Assembly: GCA_025360015.1 (NCBI GenBank)
Contig: JANYCZ010000016.1
Span: 100,040 to 164,039, forward strand
Reading direction: 5' to 3'
From: Verrucomicrobiota bacterium
GTDB taxonomy: Bacteria; Verrucomicrobiota; Verrucomicrobiia; Verrucomicrobiales; Verrucomicrobiaceae
DNA: 64,000 nucleotides
The notes under the pieces were generated by a model. The model saw nothing but the letters and a program-made list of their open reading frames with translations, was not told where the DNA came from and did not search any database. Shown piece after piece: positions 34,434-42,324 of the stretch; within the stretch, counting starts at the first letter, position 1, and each line of letters begins with the position of its first letter. The translations under genes and the position numbers were made by a program.

Positions 34434-35075
34434 TTAATCAATCAGCCCATTGCGTATGGAGAAGCGCACGAGCTCGCCAATGGAGTGCAGATTGAGCTTT
34501 TCCATGATGCGGCCTCGGTGTGCCTCCACGGTGTACACGCTCAGGTTCAGCACGGAGGCGATCTCCTTGTTGGTCTTGCTCTCCGAGATCATCTGCAGCA
34601 CCTCCCGCTCCCGGGGAGACAGCAGGTCAATCGGGTTGGTGACATGCTTGCGGTAGTCGTCCAGCACCGCATCGCTGACCTCCGGGCTGAGGAATCCCTT
34701 GCCGTTGGCGACGGCGCGCACGGCGGAGAGGAGATCGCTCTCATTGCTGTCCTTCAGCAGGTACCCGTTGGCTCCCGCACGCAGCATTTCACGCACATAG
34801 ACAGAGTCCTTTTGCATGGAGAGCGCCAGGATGCGTGCCTTGGGCACCGCCTTGGTGATTTGCCGCGCCGCCTCGATGCCGTTGAGCTCGGGCATCGTCA
34901 CGTCCAATACCACGACATCGGGCTGCATCGCGATGGCTTTTTCCACCGCCTCGCGTCCGTTAGCGGCCTCTCCCACAACCTCCATGTCCCACTGTGCGGC
35001 GAGGATCATGCGGAAGCCGTTGCGGACCACGGCGTGGTCATCGGCAAGAAGAATGCGGGTTGTTTTGGCAGACAT
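34434..35075 (-). CDS. NarL/LuxR-family response regulator
   Basis: The product has 213 residues from the ATG at 35075 (MSAKTTRILLADDHAVVRNG); a start at 35090 is possible. The receiver domain has the acidic pair D12-D13, phosphoacceptor D58 (VVLDVTMPE) and a conserved Lys in YLLKDSNESDL. The output domain is a LuxR-type HTH (LSPREREVLQMISESKTNKEIASVLNLSVYTVEAHR). It lies 107 bases upstream of the SulP-carbonic anhydrase gene on the same strand; the kinase gene follows that one. It likely controls the minus-strand island and perhaps the divergent TonB receptor. Confidence 0.95.
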   Translation of the reverse strand: MSAKTTRILLADDHAVVRNGFRMILAAQWDMEVVGEAANGREAVEKAIAMQPDVVVLDVTMPELNGIEAARQITKAVPKARILALSMQKDSVYVREMLRAGANGYLLKDSNESDLLSAVRAVANGKGFLSPEVSDAVLDDYRKHVTNPIDLLSPREREVLQMISESKTNKEIASVLNLSVYTVEAHRGRIMEKLNLHSIGELVRFSIRNGLID

Positions 35076-35107
35076 GGGGAGCCCCACCATAGCGAACCTG
35101 CGGCAAA

Positions 35108-35122
35108 GCGCAAAAACTGCGC
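35108..35122. promoter_or_regulatory. Inverted repeat in the divergent regulator/TonB-receptor promoter region
   Basis: GCGCA-AAAAC-TGCGC, a 5-base inverted repeat with a 5-base spacer, lies in the 105 bases between the divergent response regulator and TonB receptor starts. Its size and place fit a site for a dimeric regulator such as the adjacent NarL-type protein. The flanking sequence shows no cobalamin-riboswitch core. Confidence 0.3.
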
Positions 35123-35180
35123 CCATTTTGTGGGAACCCCGGCGGCAGGTCGTCCTAGAAACGCTTCCCCCTCGCAACTC

Positions 35181-37259
35181 ATGTCAGCATTCCGCCTATC
35201 CAGGGTTTGTCTCTGCATCGTTTTGATGCCTTGGCTAAGCCATGCCCAGTCCGCTGTGAAGACTCCATCTCTGGCAGAAGAGGCCACTCTCGAAATGCCC
35301 GAGATGGTGATCGAAGGCAAGGCAGAAAGCCTCATCGGCATCGCCACCTCGGCCTCAAAAGGCCAGACCAGCGCCAAAGAACTGCTGGCGCGCCCCTTCT
35401 CCCGCCGGGGCGAACTGCTGGAAAGCATCCCCGGCTTCATCGCCACCCAGCACAGCGGTGATGGCAAGGCGAACCAGTACTACCTGCGCGGCACCAATCT
35501 GGACCACGGCAACGACTTCTCCATTTTCGTGGACGGCATGCAGGTCAATCTGCGCAACCACGCCCATGGCCAGGGCTATGCGGACATGAACTTCCTCATT
35601 CCAGAACTGGTAGGCCAGCTCGAGTACTGGAAGGGCACCTACTATGCCCAGCATGGCGACCTAAGCTCGACCGGCTCGGCGCGTTTCAAGCTGGTTGACT
35701 CCCTCCCCCAGGGCATCTTGAGCACCACGCTGGGCCAGTTCCAATACGAACGCACCCTGATTGCCGACACCATCAAGGCCGGTGCCGGTCAGCTCACAGT
35801 GGCGTTCGAGCATCAGTACTACAATGGCCCCTGGGACCTGCACGCCAATGCAGTGCGCTTGAACGGCTTTGCCCGCTGGCATTGGAACGACGCAACGGAC
35901 AGCGTCAACATCACGCTGATGGGTTACCGCGGCAAATGGACCTCCACCGATCAGGTGCCGCAGCGCGTAATCGGCAACATCATCGGCCGCTATGGCAACC
36001 TCGACCCGACCGACGGCGGCAATTCCCAGCGCCATAGCCTGTCCTTCGACTGGGTGCATGAAGGCGACCACACCACGACCCGCGCCAACCTCTACGCAGG
36101 CTACTATGACCTCGACCTGTTTTCCGATTTCACCTTTTTCATGAACAATCCCGTGCAAGGCGATCAGTTCGAGCAGCAGGACCACCGCTGGTTTGTCGGC
36201 GGGCAGCTTGCACGCGACTGGCGCTGGGATGCCATGGGGCAGCAGCAGCGTTTCACGCTGGGGGTGCAGATGCGCACGGACTTCATCAACGGCCTCGGCC
36301 TCTACAACACCACTCAGCGCCAGCGCTTCAATACCATCAGCCTCAACGACATCATCCAGGACACTTGGGGCCTCTACGCAGAGGCAGAGCTCAAGCCCAC
36401 CAAGTGGCTGCGCATCATCCCCGGCCTGCGCGGCGACGTCATGCAGTTCGATGTGACTCACAGCAACATCGCCGGAAACTCAGGCTCCCTCGTCCAAGGC
36501 ATCCTCAGTCCCAAGCTGAACGTCGTCTTTGGCCCATGGGCCAAAACCGAATTTTACCTCAATGCCGGCAGCGGCTTCCACAGCAATGACGCCCGCGGGG
36601 TGATCTCCACCATTGATCCCGCCACCGGCCTGCCATCCTCCCGCGCGACTCCCTTGGTACGCACCTACGGCGCTGAGTTCGGCATCCGCAATGAATCCAT
36701 CCCCAAGCTGGTCAACACCCTCTCCTTTTGGACGCTGCACAGCGGCTCCGAGCTGATCTATGAAGGCGACACCGGCTCCTCCAGCCCCGGCCCGGCCTCC
36801 CAGCGCTACGGCGTGGAGCTCTCCAGCTACTGGCGGCCCAATAGCTGGACCATGGTGGACGTCGAAGCGACCTACACGGAATCATACCTGATCACCGACA
36901 ATCCCTCCCGCCAGAAAGTCCCCAACTCCATCCCCTACACCCTAAACGCCGGTGTCACCCTCGGCGCGGCTCAGGGGCTCTTTGGTTCTCTGCGGGTGCG
37001 CTATATCGCCCCGCGCCCGCTCGATCAGGTGGTCGATGTACACTCGCGCGAGTCTATTCAGGTCAATGCCCGCGTGGGCTACCGGCACAAGAATCTGGAA
37101 ATCGCCCTGGATTGCCTAAACCTGCTCAACCGCAGCGACTACGATGTGGCCTACTACTATGCCTCCCAGCTTAAAACGGATGCCGCCCCGCTGAATGACG
37201 TGCATGTACACCCCATCGAACCGCGCATGTTTCGCCTTTCGGTGACCTACCGATTTTAA
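35181..37259 (+). CDS. TonB-dependent outer membrane receptor
   Basis: The product has 692 residues. The ATG at 35181 gives a signal peptide (MSAFRLSRVCLCIVLMPWLSHAQ); the frame stays open upstream only as a shadow of the regulator gene. The plug domain is about residues 55-190 (ELLESIPGFIATQHSGDGK, YYLRGTNLDHGNDFSIFVDG, EYWKGTYYAQHGDLSSTGS), followed by a 22-strand-type barrel rich in alternating aromatic residues, ending in the typical terminal Phe (LSVTYRF). No TonB-box sequence stands out except perhaps EMPEMVIEG. It is divergent from the response regulator. The substrate cannot be read from sequence. Confidence 0.93.
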   Translation: MSAFRLSRVCLCIVLMPWLSHAQSAVKTPSLAEEATLEMPEMVIEGKAESLIGIATSASKGQTSAKELLARPFSRRGELLESIPGFIATQHSGDGKANQYYLRGTNLDHGNDFSIFVDGMQVNLRNHAHGQGYADMNFLIPELVGQLEYWKGTYYAQHGDLSSTGSARFKLVDSLPQGILSTTLGQFQYERTLIADTIKAGAGQLTVAFEHQYYNGPWDLHANAVRLNGFARWHWNDATDSVNITLMGYRGKWTSTDQVPQRVIGNIIGRYGNLDPTDGGNSQRHSLSFDWVHEGDHTTTRANLYAGYYDLDLFSDFTFFMNNPVQGDQFEQQDHRWFVGGQLARDWRWDAMGQQQRFTLGVQMRTDFINGLGLYNTTQRQRFNTISLNDIIQDTWGLYAEAELKPTKWLRIIPGLRGDVMQFDVTHSNIAGNSGSLVQGILSPKLNVVFGPWAKTEFYLNAGSGFHSNDARGVISTIDPATGLPSSRATPLVRTYGAEFGIRNESIPKLVNTLSFWTLHSGSELIYEGDTGSSSPGPASQRYGVELSSYWRPNSWTMVDVEATYTESYLITDNPSRQKVPNSIPYTLNAGVTLGAAQGLFGSLRVRYIAPRPLDQVVDVHSRESIQVNARVGYRHKNLEIALDCLNLLNRSDYDVAYYYASQLKTDAAPLNDVHVHPIEPRMFRLSVTYRF

Positions 37260-37344
37260 ACTTGAGTCCAAATACGCCGTGGGAGACGAAGTAACGTCCA
37301 AGCCCCGTTGCCAAAACATCTGCAGCGTGCGAGCTTACAAGCCC

Positions 37345-38265
37345 ATGTTTCTGCCGCGCCTGATCGCCCTATTCCTCTGCACTGCCGCCACGCTTTCCGC
37401 GCAGGGGTCTGGCTCGTCCCTGAAGATCGAGACACGGCGTGCCCTGCCGGCGGATGACACCCCGCAGACCACCCTGCCAGACACCGCCACGCTGCCTCGG
37501 GTGCTCCCACCCAACCGCAAAAGCGTCTACAGCAGCTGCGTGACAACCCAGCAGCTCATTGCCATCACCTTTGATGACGGGCCTGATCCGGTGCTCACCC
37601 CCCGTTTGCTGGATTTGCTCAAAGAGCGCCACATCCACGCCACCTTCTTTCTTGTCGGCAAAAATGCCGCCGCCTTCCCCGAGGTGGTGCGCCGCATCGT
37701 GGAGGAAGGGCATGAAGTGGGCAATCACAGCTGGTCGCACCCCTTGCTCACCCAGTTGGGCCCAGAGAGTGTGGAAAGCCAGCTGCGCCGCACGCACGAC
37801 GCCATCGTCAAAGCCTGTGGCACCGCACCCCTGCTCTACCGTCCGCCCTACGGCGCCGTGCGCCTCTCGCAGCGCACACGCATCGAAAAAACCTTCGGCT
37901 ATCCCGCCATTCTCTGGGATGTGGACCCGCAGGACTGGAAGCACCCGCGCAGCGCACAGAAGGTGTATGACGCCATCCACAAACAGACCCGTCCAGGCTC
38001 CATCATCCTGTGTCATGACATCCATGAGACCACCGTCGCCGCCATGCCTGCTACGCTGGATGACCTCATCGCCCGCGGCTACCATTTTGCCACTGTCACC
38101 CAGTTGATCGCCTACACCACGCCGCCGGAGCTCATGGGGCCGCCTGCGCCCGCTCCTGCCTCGCTGCCATCCATCCCTCTCGCCGACCCTCAGCCATCCC
38201 AAGCTCGCAATGATCCCGCCAAAACCGACGAGGCGAAGCGTGAGAAGCCGGTGCAATCACCTTGA
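37345..38265 (+). CDS. Exported polysaccharide deacetylase (NodB domain)
   Basis: The product has 306 residues from the ATG at 37345, which gives a signal peptide (MFLPRLIALFLCTAATLSAQ). The NodB domain spans about 70-260: motif 1 ITFDDGPDP (D77 base, D78 metal ligand), motif 2 GNHSWSH (H128 and H132 metal ligands), motif 3 RPPYGA, motif 4 WDVDPQDW and motif 5 ILCHDIHE. All catalytic residues are present, so it should remove N-acetyl groups from chitin-, peptidoglycan- or exopolysaccharide-type glycans. The C-terminal 45 residues are Pro/Ala-rich. It follows the TonB receptor gene by 85 bases. Confidence 0.93.
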   Translation: MFLPRLIALFLCTAATLSAQGSGSSLKIETRRALPADDTPQTTLPDTATLPRVLPPNRKSVYSSCVTTQQLIAITFDDGPDPVLTPRLLDLLKERHIHATFFLVGKNAAAFPEVVRRIVEEGHEVGNHSWSHPLLTQLGPESVESQLRRTHDAIVKACGTAPLLYRPPYGAVRLSQRTRIEKTFGYPAILWDVDPQDWKHPRSAQKVYDAIHKQTRPGSIILCHDIHETTVAAMPATLDDLIARGYHFATVTQLIAYTTPPELMGPPAPAPASLPSIPLADPQPSQARNDPAKTDEAKREKPVQSP

Positions 38266-38565
38266 TTCTGACACAGCACCGTAGTTTGAAGGCATCGCCT
38301 CAATCCAGATAAGAGGTACGGCAGTCAGCGTCTATAACTGCACTTCCCGGTACTTATCACTTCGGGAATCTGTGATTTGCTGTGGAAAAAGGGGGCAGCG
38401 TTTCCACGCTGTGAAGAATCCCGCAGCGCAAGATATTAGAAATCACTCAATTGTCATAATTGAGTAAATTATTGTAACTGATTTGCAATAATGCCATTCT
38501 TTTAATTCAGGATTCTTTCCATTTAACTAAAATTAACAACAAAAATCATAATTGATGCGCTTTTG

Positions 38566-38597
38566 TTGCGAATTGTTTCGATTATGGGTTATAACCC
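38566..38597 (+). promoter_or_regulatory. Candidate promoter with a palindrome over the -10 element
   Basis: TTGCGA (38566-38571) and TTATAA (38589-38594) are 17 bases apart, a fair sigma-70-type match, about 64 bases upstream of the PEP-CTERM gene start. The -10 lies inside the perfect palindrome GGGTTATAACCC (38586-38597), so a bound dimer would block the promoter. This is a pattern match by eye only. Confidence 0.35.
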
Positions 38598-38606
38598 AAT
38601 GTTCTG

Positions 38607-38625
38607 TTAGATTCAGTGAATCTAA
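38607..38625 (+). repeat. Hairpin in the leader of the PEP-CTERM gene
   Basis: TTAGATTC-AGT-GAATCTAA forms an 8-base-pair stem with a 3-base loop, starting about 6 bases after the expected transcript start of the candidate promoter and 33 bases before the ATG. It is not followed by T residues, so it is not a terminator. It could stabilise the mRNA or be an operator. Confidence 0.4.
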
Positions 38626-38657
38626 TCTGAGTGTCAAAACCGCTAACGTTTGCAACC

Positions 38658-39464
38658 ATGAACACCCCATCCTTCGCTTCCCAGCCTGCACGCCTTCCCG
38701 TGTCAGTCTCCGCAGCTGCCGTGCTGCTCGCTCTTACCGGTATTGGTTTCGCTTCATCCACCATTGAGCTGTCTCAGTCCTATGTCCCTGCTGGCGACAA
38801 CTACAGCATCACTGCGCTGCAAAACCTCACGCCCCTCACTTTCTATGGTGGAACTCCCGGGGGAGCGAATCCAAATGTGAATCTTGAGTTCCAAGGCGGT
38901 TTCGGTGTCCGGTATGAGAGTGCCCCCGGTCAATTAACCGATTTTGGCATCGGGCTCTACGATGCAAGTGGCCACACCGTCACCACCGGGTTGGACATCG
39001 CGTTTGGCCAGTGGGTCTCCAGCCACGGCCTCTCCGCGACGCTGGGAGGCTTCGGCATCCAAAATCTTTCGGCTGATTTCAACACCGGCATGGTGGCTCC
39101 CACTATCACCATCTATGGGACCTTGGGTTTGTCCGAGCAGTTCTCTGCAGCAGACATTCTTGCAAATCACGCACTGACCCTTCTTACCAGCGATGACCCG
39201 ATCGCCAAAACAGACCTTTGGAAACTCGATCTGGGCGCTCTGGTGGGCCCTGACGCCCAGATTTACGGCTTCGCTCTGGGTGCCGACACTCACAATGGCA
39301 GTGGTGCCCTGATGGCAGCCAAGAGTGACCCTTACTTCTTGGTCGCTGTGGACGGCTGCGATTGTGCCATGGTTCCAGAACCAGGTTCGGCCTTCCTCAT
39401 TTTGAGTGCAGGCCTCGGTACCCTGATCATCACCCGCCGCCGCAACTTGTTTTCCTCTAGGTGA
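38658..39464 (+). CDS. PEP-CTERM sorting-domain protein
   Basis: The product has 268 residues from the ATG at 38658. A signal peptide (about residues 15-34) leads a secreted, Gly/Ser/Asn/Thr-rich domain likely to be beta-sandwich. The C-terminus is a classical PEP-CTERM signal: VPEPGSAFLILSAGLGTLII, followed by the basic RRRNLFSSR. Such proteins are processed by an exosortase and usually belong to exopolysaccharide-bearing bacteria. No exosortase gene is in the window. The gene has its own candidate promoter and a strong terminator, so it is a single-gene unit. Confidence 0.9.
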   Translation: MNTPSFASQPARLPVSVSAAAVLLALTGIGFASSTIELSQSYVPAGDNYSITALQNLTPLTFYGGTPGGANPNVNLEFQGGFGVRYESAPGQLTDFGIGLYDASGHTVTTGLDIAFGQWVSSHGLSATLGGFGIQNLSADFNTGMVAPTITIYGTLGLSEQFSAADILANHALTLLTSDDPIAKTDLWKLDLGALVGPDAQIYGFALGADTHNGSGALMAAKSDPYFLVAVDGCDCAMVPEPGSAFLILSAGLGTLIITRRRNLFSSR

Positions 39465-39497
39465 CCGGTTTTTGACTCGTCCAGTCATCCTAATTCT

Positions 39498-39529
39498 AAG
39501 CCGTGGGACCATTCTCCCACGGCTTTTTT
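39498..39529 (+). terminator. Rho-independent terminator after the PEP-CTERM gene
   Basis: AAGCCGTGGGA and TCCCACGGCTT form an 11-base-pair stem around a 6-base loop (CCATTC), with six T residues on the plus strand (39524-39529). It lies 34 bases after the stop. On the minus strand it could also weakly stop transcripts of the convergent polymerase gene ending at 39543. Confidence 0.92.
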
Positions 39530-39542
39530 GTTGCTACAGGCT

Positions 39543-40826
39543 CTACTCTTTGAACTCCTCCCGATCCGGAATCCGGGTGAAGGCGATCTTCGTGCCCGAA
39601 AACGTGCGCACCGTGTCAGGCGTGAAGCCGATCACCACGGAGTCGCGGCCGTACTTCTGATTAATTTGATCCAGCACATGGCTCAGATTCTCACGCTGCT
39701 CCTTGGATGCCGAGGCGTCCGGTGAATGGAAGAGTTCCAACTGCTGCGGCAATGCCTCGGCCACCAGGCCAAACAGGGTGACGGAGACCTTCTTCACCCG
39801 CTGCCAGCGCGCCTGCTTCATCACCCGCTCCCACAGTTCCGCCAGCACCCGTGCCAGCACAATGCTGTCGGCCCCCTCCTCAAACTTTGCCTGCGCCTCA
39901 CAGCGCGGCCCATCCTCCGTCCGCACGCTCAGGTGCAGCTGTCTGGCGCGGTACTTCATGCGGCGCAGCCGGCTAGCCGCCTTCAGCAACAACCGGCGTG
40001 CCACGATCCCCGCCGCCGGTGGCGTGCGAAATTCCGGCGCCAGCACATGACTGTGCCCGAGGGTGCGGTGCGCCGCCGGCACGTCGTCCTCCGTCGCGCC
40101 GCCATGCAGCCCATGCCAGAAGCGATCCCCGCACACCCCGCCCCAGGCCCGGTGCAGAGTCTCACTGCTCGCCTCCCACAAGTCCGCCACCGTGCGGATG
40201 CCGCAGGCATGCAGACGCGGCTCCATGCGGCGGCCGATCCCGCACAGATCGCTCAGTTCCAGCTCCAGCAGCCGTCCCGGCAGTTCTTCCGGCAGCAGCA
40301 CCACCAGACCGTCCGGCTTCTGCATGTCGCTGGCCACCTTCGCTAGAAAACGATTCGGTGCCAGACCGATGGAGCAGGTGACGCATTCCCCCACCCGCTC
40401 CCGCAGCCCCTGCTTGATGCGTCTGGCCAGATCCAGCGCCACATCCAGGCGGCGGCGCGGTGCGTCCAGCTTGCAGGCCATCTCATCGATCGAGCAGATG
40501 ATGTGCACCGGAAAATGCCGCTCCACCTCCTCAATGATCTTGTGGTGGAACTCCACATAGAAATCATGATTGGCCATCACCGTGATCAGGTCCGGGCAGC
40601 GCCGCCGTGCCTCACCGATGTTCGTGCCCGTCTTGATGCCAAACTTCTTCGCCTCCTGGCTGGCGGCGATGGCGGAAGTCGCGTCCGTGTCCACCGGGAC
40701 CACCGCAATGGGCTTGCCCCGCAGTTCCGGATGCATCTGCTGCTCCACGCTGGCGAAGTAGCTGTTCAGGTCGAGAAACAGCCAGTCCACGAGTGCTTGG
40801 GAATGAGGAGCGGTTGCAGGGGGCAT
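39543..40826 (-). CDS. Y-family DNA polymerase (DinB/UmuC superfamily)
   Basis: The product has 427 residues from the ATG at 40826. The palm motifs are present: FLDLNSYFASVEQQ with metal-binding D19 and ICSIDEMA with D114 and E115. The fingers/palm segment IGLAPNRFLAKVASDMQKPDGL and the helix-hairpin-helix DLCGIGRRMEPRLHACGI follow, then a little-finger domain. LDLNSYFAS differs from the VDMDxFFAS of E. coli DinB, so it may be a distinct translesion polymerase subgroup. No beta-clamp motif is obvious except QQLELF near the C-terminus, which fits the QLxLF clamp-binding consensus. It is divergent from the DUF2726 gene. Confidence 0.9.
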   Translation of the reverse strand: MPPATAPHSQALVDWLFLDLNSYFASVEQQMHPELRGKPIAVVPVDTDATSAIAASQEAKKFGIKTGTNIGEARRRCPDLITVMANHDFYVEFHHKIIEEVERHFPVHIICSIDEMACKLDAPRRRLDVALDLARRIKQGLRERVGECVTCSIGLAPNRFLAKVASDMQKPDGLVVLLPEELPGRLLELELSDLCGIGRRMEPRLHACGIRTVADLWEASSETLHRAWGGVCGDRFWHGLHGGATEDDVPAAHRTLGHSHVLAPEFRTPPAAGIVARRLLLKAASRLRRMKYRARQLHLSVRTEDGPRCEAQAKFEEGADSIVLARVLAELWERVMKQARWQRVKKVSVTLFGLVAEALPQQLELFHSPDASASKEQRENLSHVLDQINQKYGRDSVVIGFTPDTVRTFSGTKIAFTRIPDREEFKE

Positions 40827-40967
40827 GAGGTCACTATTCGCGGCAAAACCACGGCTGTTCAATCGAACATTCACCCGCAAGAGAGTGCCCTCATTCGGGT
40901 CACGGTTTTACACCCTTCTTACCAAACCTAGGTTGCCGTCTTTTATAATTTCCATAATGATTCTTTC

Positions 40968-41519
40968 ATGCAGACCTCCCCTGCAACTTCTGCGCTTTCC
41001 GCCCCTGATTCCCCCACCACTCCCAGCCCCCTTCTTACCTCCGCCGAATCCCTGTTTCACGCCTGTCTCGAAAACCTCACCGCCCAGCGCTGCCATGTCC
41101 AATGCAAGCCGCGCCTCTCCGAAGTCCTTCAACAGGAGAACGTTGCCGGGTTTCTGAAAATCTGTCAGCGTCACATCGACTTCGTCATCTACCGGAAAGA
41201 AGACTGGCTGCCGATGGTGGCCATCGAATTTGAGGATGACAGCCCCAGCAAAGCCGGTCGCAAAACGCGTGACCGGCACCTGGTGAACGACATCTTTTTG
41301 ACCGTCGGCATCCCCCTGCTGCAGGTCCATTCCAAAGAGATCCTTCAGATCGACACCCTCGTCCACAAGCTCAGTGCCGCCTGGCAGCAGCGCAATGCCA
41401 ACCTGGAAACCATGCCCCCTCCAGCTCAGGAACCCTTGCCCACGCCGCCCACAGCTCCGCTGACAACCAGCCTGACAGCCACCCGCCCGACCAAAGCGGC
41501 ATGCGCCTACATCTCCTGA
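40968..41519 (+). CDS. DUF2726 protein (PD-(D/E)XK nuclease-like fold)
   Basis: The product has 183 residues. The core (about 40-135) fits DUF2726: HIDFVIYRKEDWLPMVAIEF, then the charged KAGRKTRDRHLVNDIF and GIPLLQVHS. D71 and E87 are placed like the acidic residues of the restriction-endonuclease fold, but a following catalytic Lys is not obvious (EFEDDSPSK). Both ends are Pro/Thr/Ala-rich and probably disordered, and the last about 40 residues are low complexity. Divergent from the Y-family polymerase across 141 bases. A role in DNA processing is a guess. Confidence 0.75.
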   Translation: MQTSPATSALSAPDSPTTPSPLLTSAESLFHACLENLTAQRCHVQCKPRLSEVLQQENVAGFLKICQRHIDFVIYRKEDWLPMVAIEFEDDSPSKAGRKTRDRHLVNDIFLTVGIPLLQVHSKEILQIDTLVHKLSAAWQQRNANLETMPPPAQEPLPTPPTAPLTTSLTATRPTKAACAYIS

Positions 41520-41546
41520 GACTTGACCCAGACTGGGGCTAAGTGG

Positions 41547-41987
41547 TCAGCCTTGTGACACCGGAATCAACTCAATGACCCTGCTCCCGTCATCGACGCT
41601 TGTTGTGGCGATTCGCGTATCAAACGTGGCCAGTTTCACGCCATGCTTCTTTGCAAGAGCCACAAGGTAGATGTCCGTTAACTGCGCTGAACCGACCTGA
41701 TCAAGCGACACCTTTGCGGCTGCATCTACCAGCGACAGATCATCTGCAATGAAGAGGAAGCCCTTTGACTGCCGCAGCGAATCGAGAGGAGGTTGCGCCG
41801 CTTTGGGTGAACCGGGACCCAGCGGATAGTTGCGATGACCGTAGATGCGCAGGTAACCGTTTTCCGTTAATGGACAGGTTGCCAGCGATGGCAGGTCCTC
41901 GGCAAACCAGCGCTCATAGGCGGCATGAAACTAATGTGTAACATCAATCGATGCGATCAACACATTCACATAGAGCAGATAGTGCAT
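41547..41987 (-). pseudogene. Decayed PIN-domain toxin (VapC family)
   Basis: Read on the minus strand from the ATG at 41987, two bases after the antitoxin stop, the frame spells a PIN toxin: MHYLLYVNVLIASIDVTH, then a TAG stop (codon 19, plus-strand 41931-41933), then FHAAYERWF and a full-length remainder to TGA at 41547, including SLVDAA, LTDIYLVALAKKHG and LATFDTRI. The total of 147 codons is the usual VapC length. Besides the stop, the first catalytic Asp of the usual LLDVNVL is Tyr. Two independent lesions, with the rest of the frame intact, indicate recent inactivation. Confidence 0.88.
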
Positions 41988-41989
41988 GC

Positions 41990-42262
41990 TCAGACTCCCA
42001 GTTCCTCACGCATCTGGTTGATGAACTCATTGGTGGTCACCGTTGTATCACCGGCCGGACGTTTGCGCACCAGAAAGCCGAACGGGTTCAGTTCATACAA
42101 CTCATCCGCCGTCTGTTCTTTGGTCGGCGCAGGTTTTTCCGCCTCCCGGATCTCGCGGCTCAAAGCAGACACGATGAGATCACGCACCGAGGAGCCCACC
42201 GCACGGGCGCGCTCTGCTGCTTTTTCATACAGCGGCTCAGGGATATCAATGGTCGTTGTCAT
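41990..42262 (-). CDS. VapB-like ribbon-helix-helix antitoxin, intact
   Basis: The product has 90 residues from the ATG at 42262. The N-terminus TTTIDIPEPLYEKAAERARA is a ribbon-helix-helix DNA-binding start (strand then helix), followed by SSVRDLIVSALSREI. The C-terminal part (ADELYELNPFGFLV, FINQMREELGV) would wrap the toxin. It directly precedes the broken PIN gene in the usual antitoxin-toxin order. With the toxin dead it is an orphan antitoxin, possibly kept as a repressor or to neutralise a related toxin elsewhere. Confidence 0.8.
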   Translation of the reverse strand: MTTTIDIPEPLYEKAAERARAVGSSVRDLIVSALSREIREAEKPAPTKEQTADELYELNPFGFLVRKRPAGDTTVTTNEFINQMREELGV

Positions 42263-42324
42263 ACCGGGATTATGCCGTTCGGCAGCAAATGTGGCAAGTG
42301 GCAGATTGCCTGTGCACCGGGACC

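Larger units (their letters stand above)
38266..38657. other. AT-rich intergenic region, no gene seen
   Basis: These 392 bases separate the deacetylase gene from the PEP-CTERM gene. The second half (about 38430-38650) is much richer in A and T than its surroundings and contains a promoter-like pair, a palindrome and a hairpin listed separately. Short open frames here have no protein-like sequence or start context. No terminator with a T tract was found after the deacetylase gene. Confidence 0.6.

Noticed and set aside
24924..35075. Carboxysome or Calvin-cycle locus
   Set aside because: No shell protein, Rubisco or phosphoribulokinase gene is found; only uptake and carbonic anhydrase functions are present.
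34485..35180. Upstream extension of the TonB receptor frame
   Set aside because: It runs antisense through the response-regulator gene; the signal peptide starts at 35181.
35076..35180. Cobalamin riboswitch upstream of the TonB receptor
   Set aside because: The 105-base space is too short and lacks the conserved B12-box sequence.
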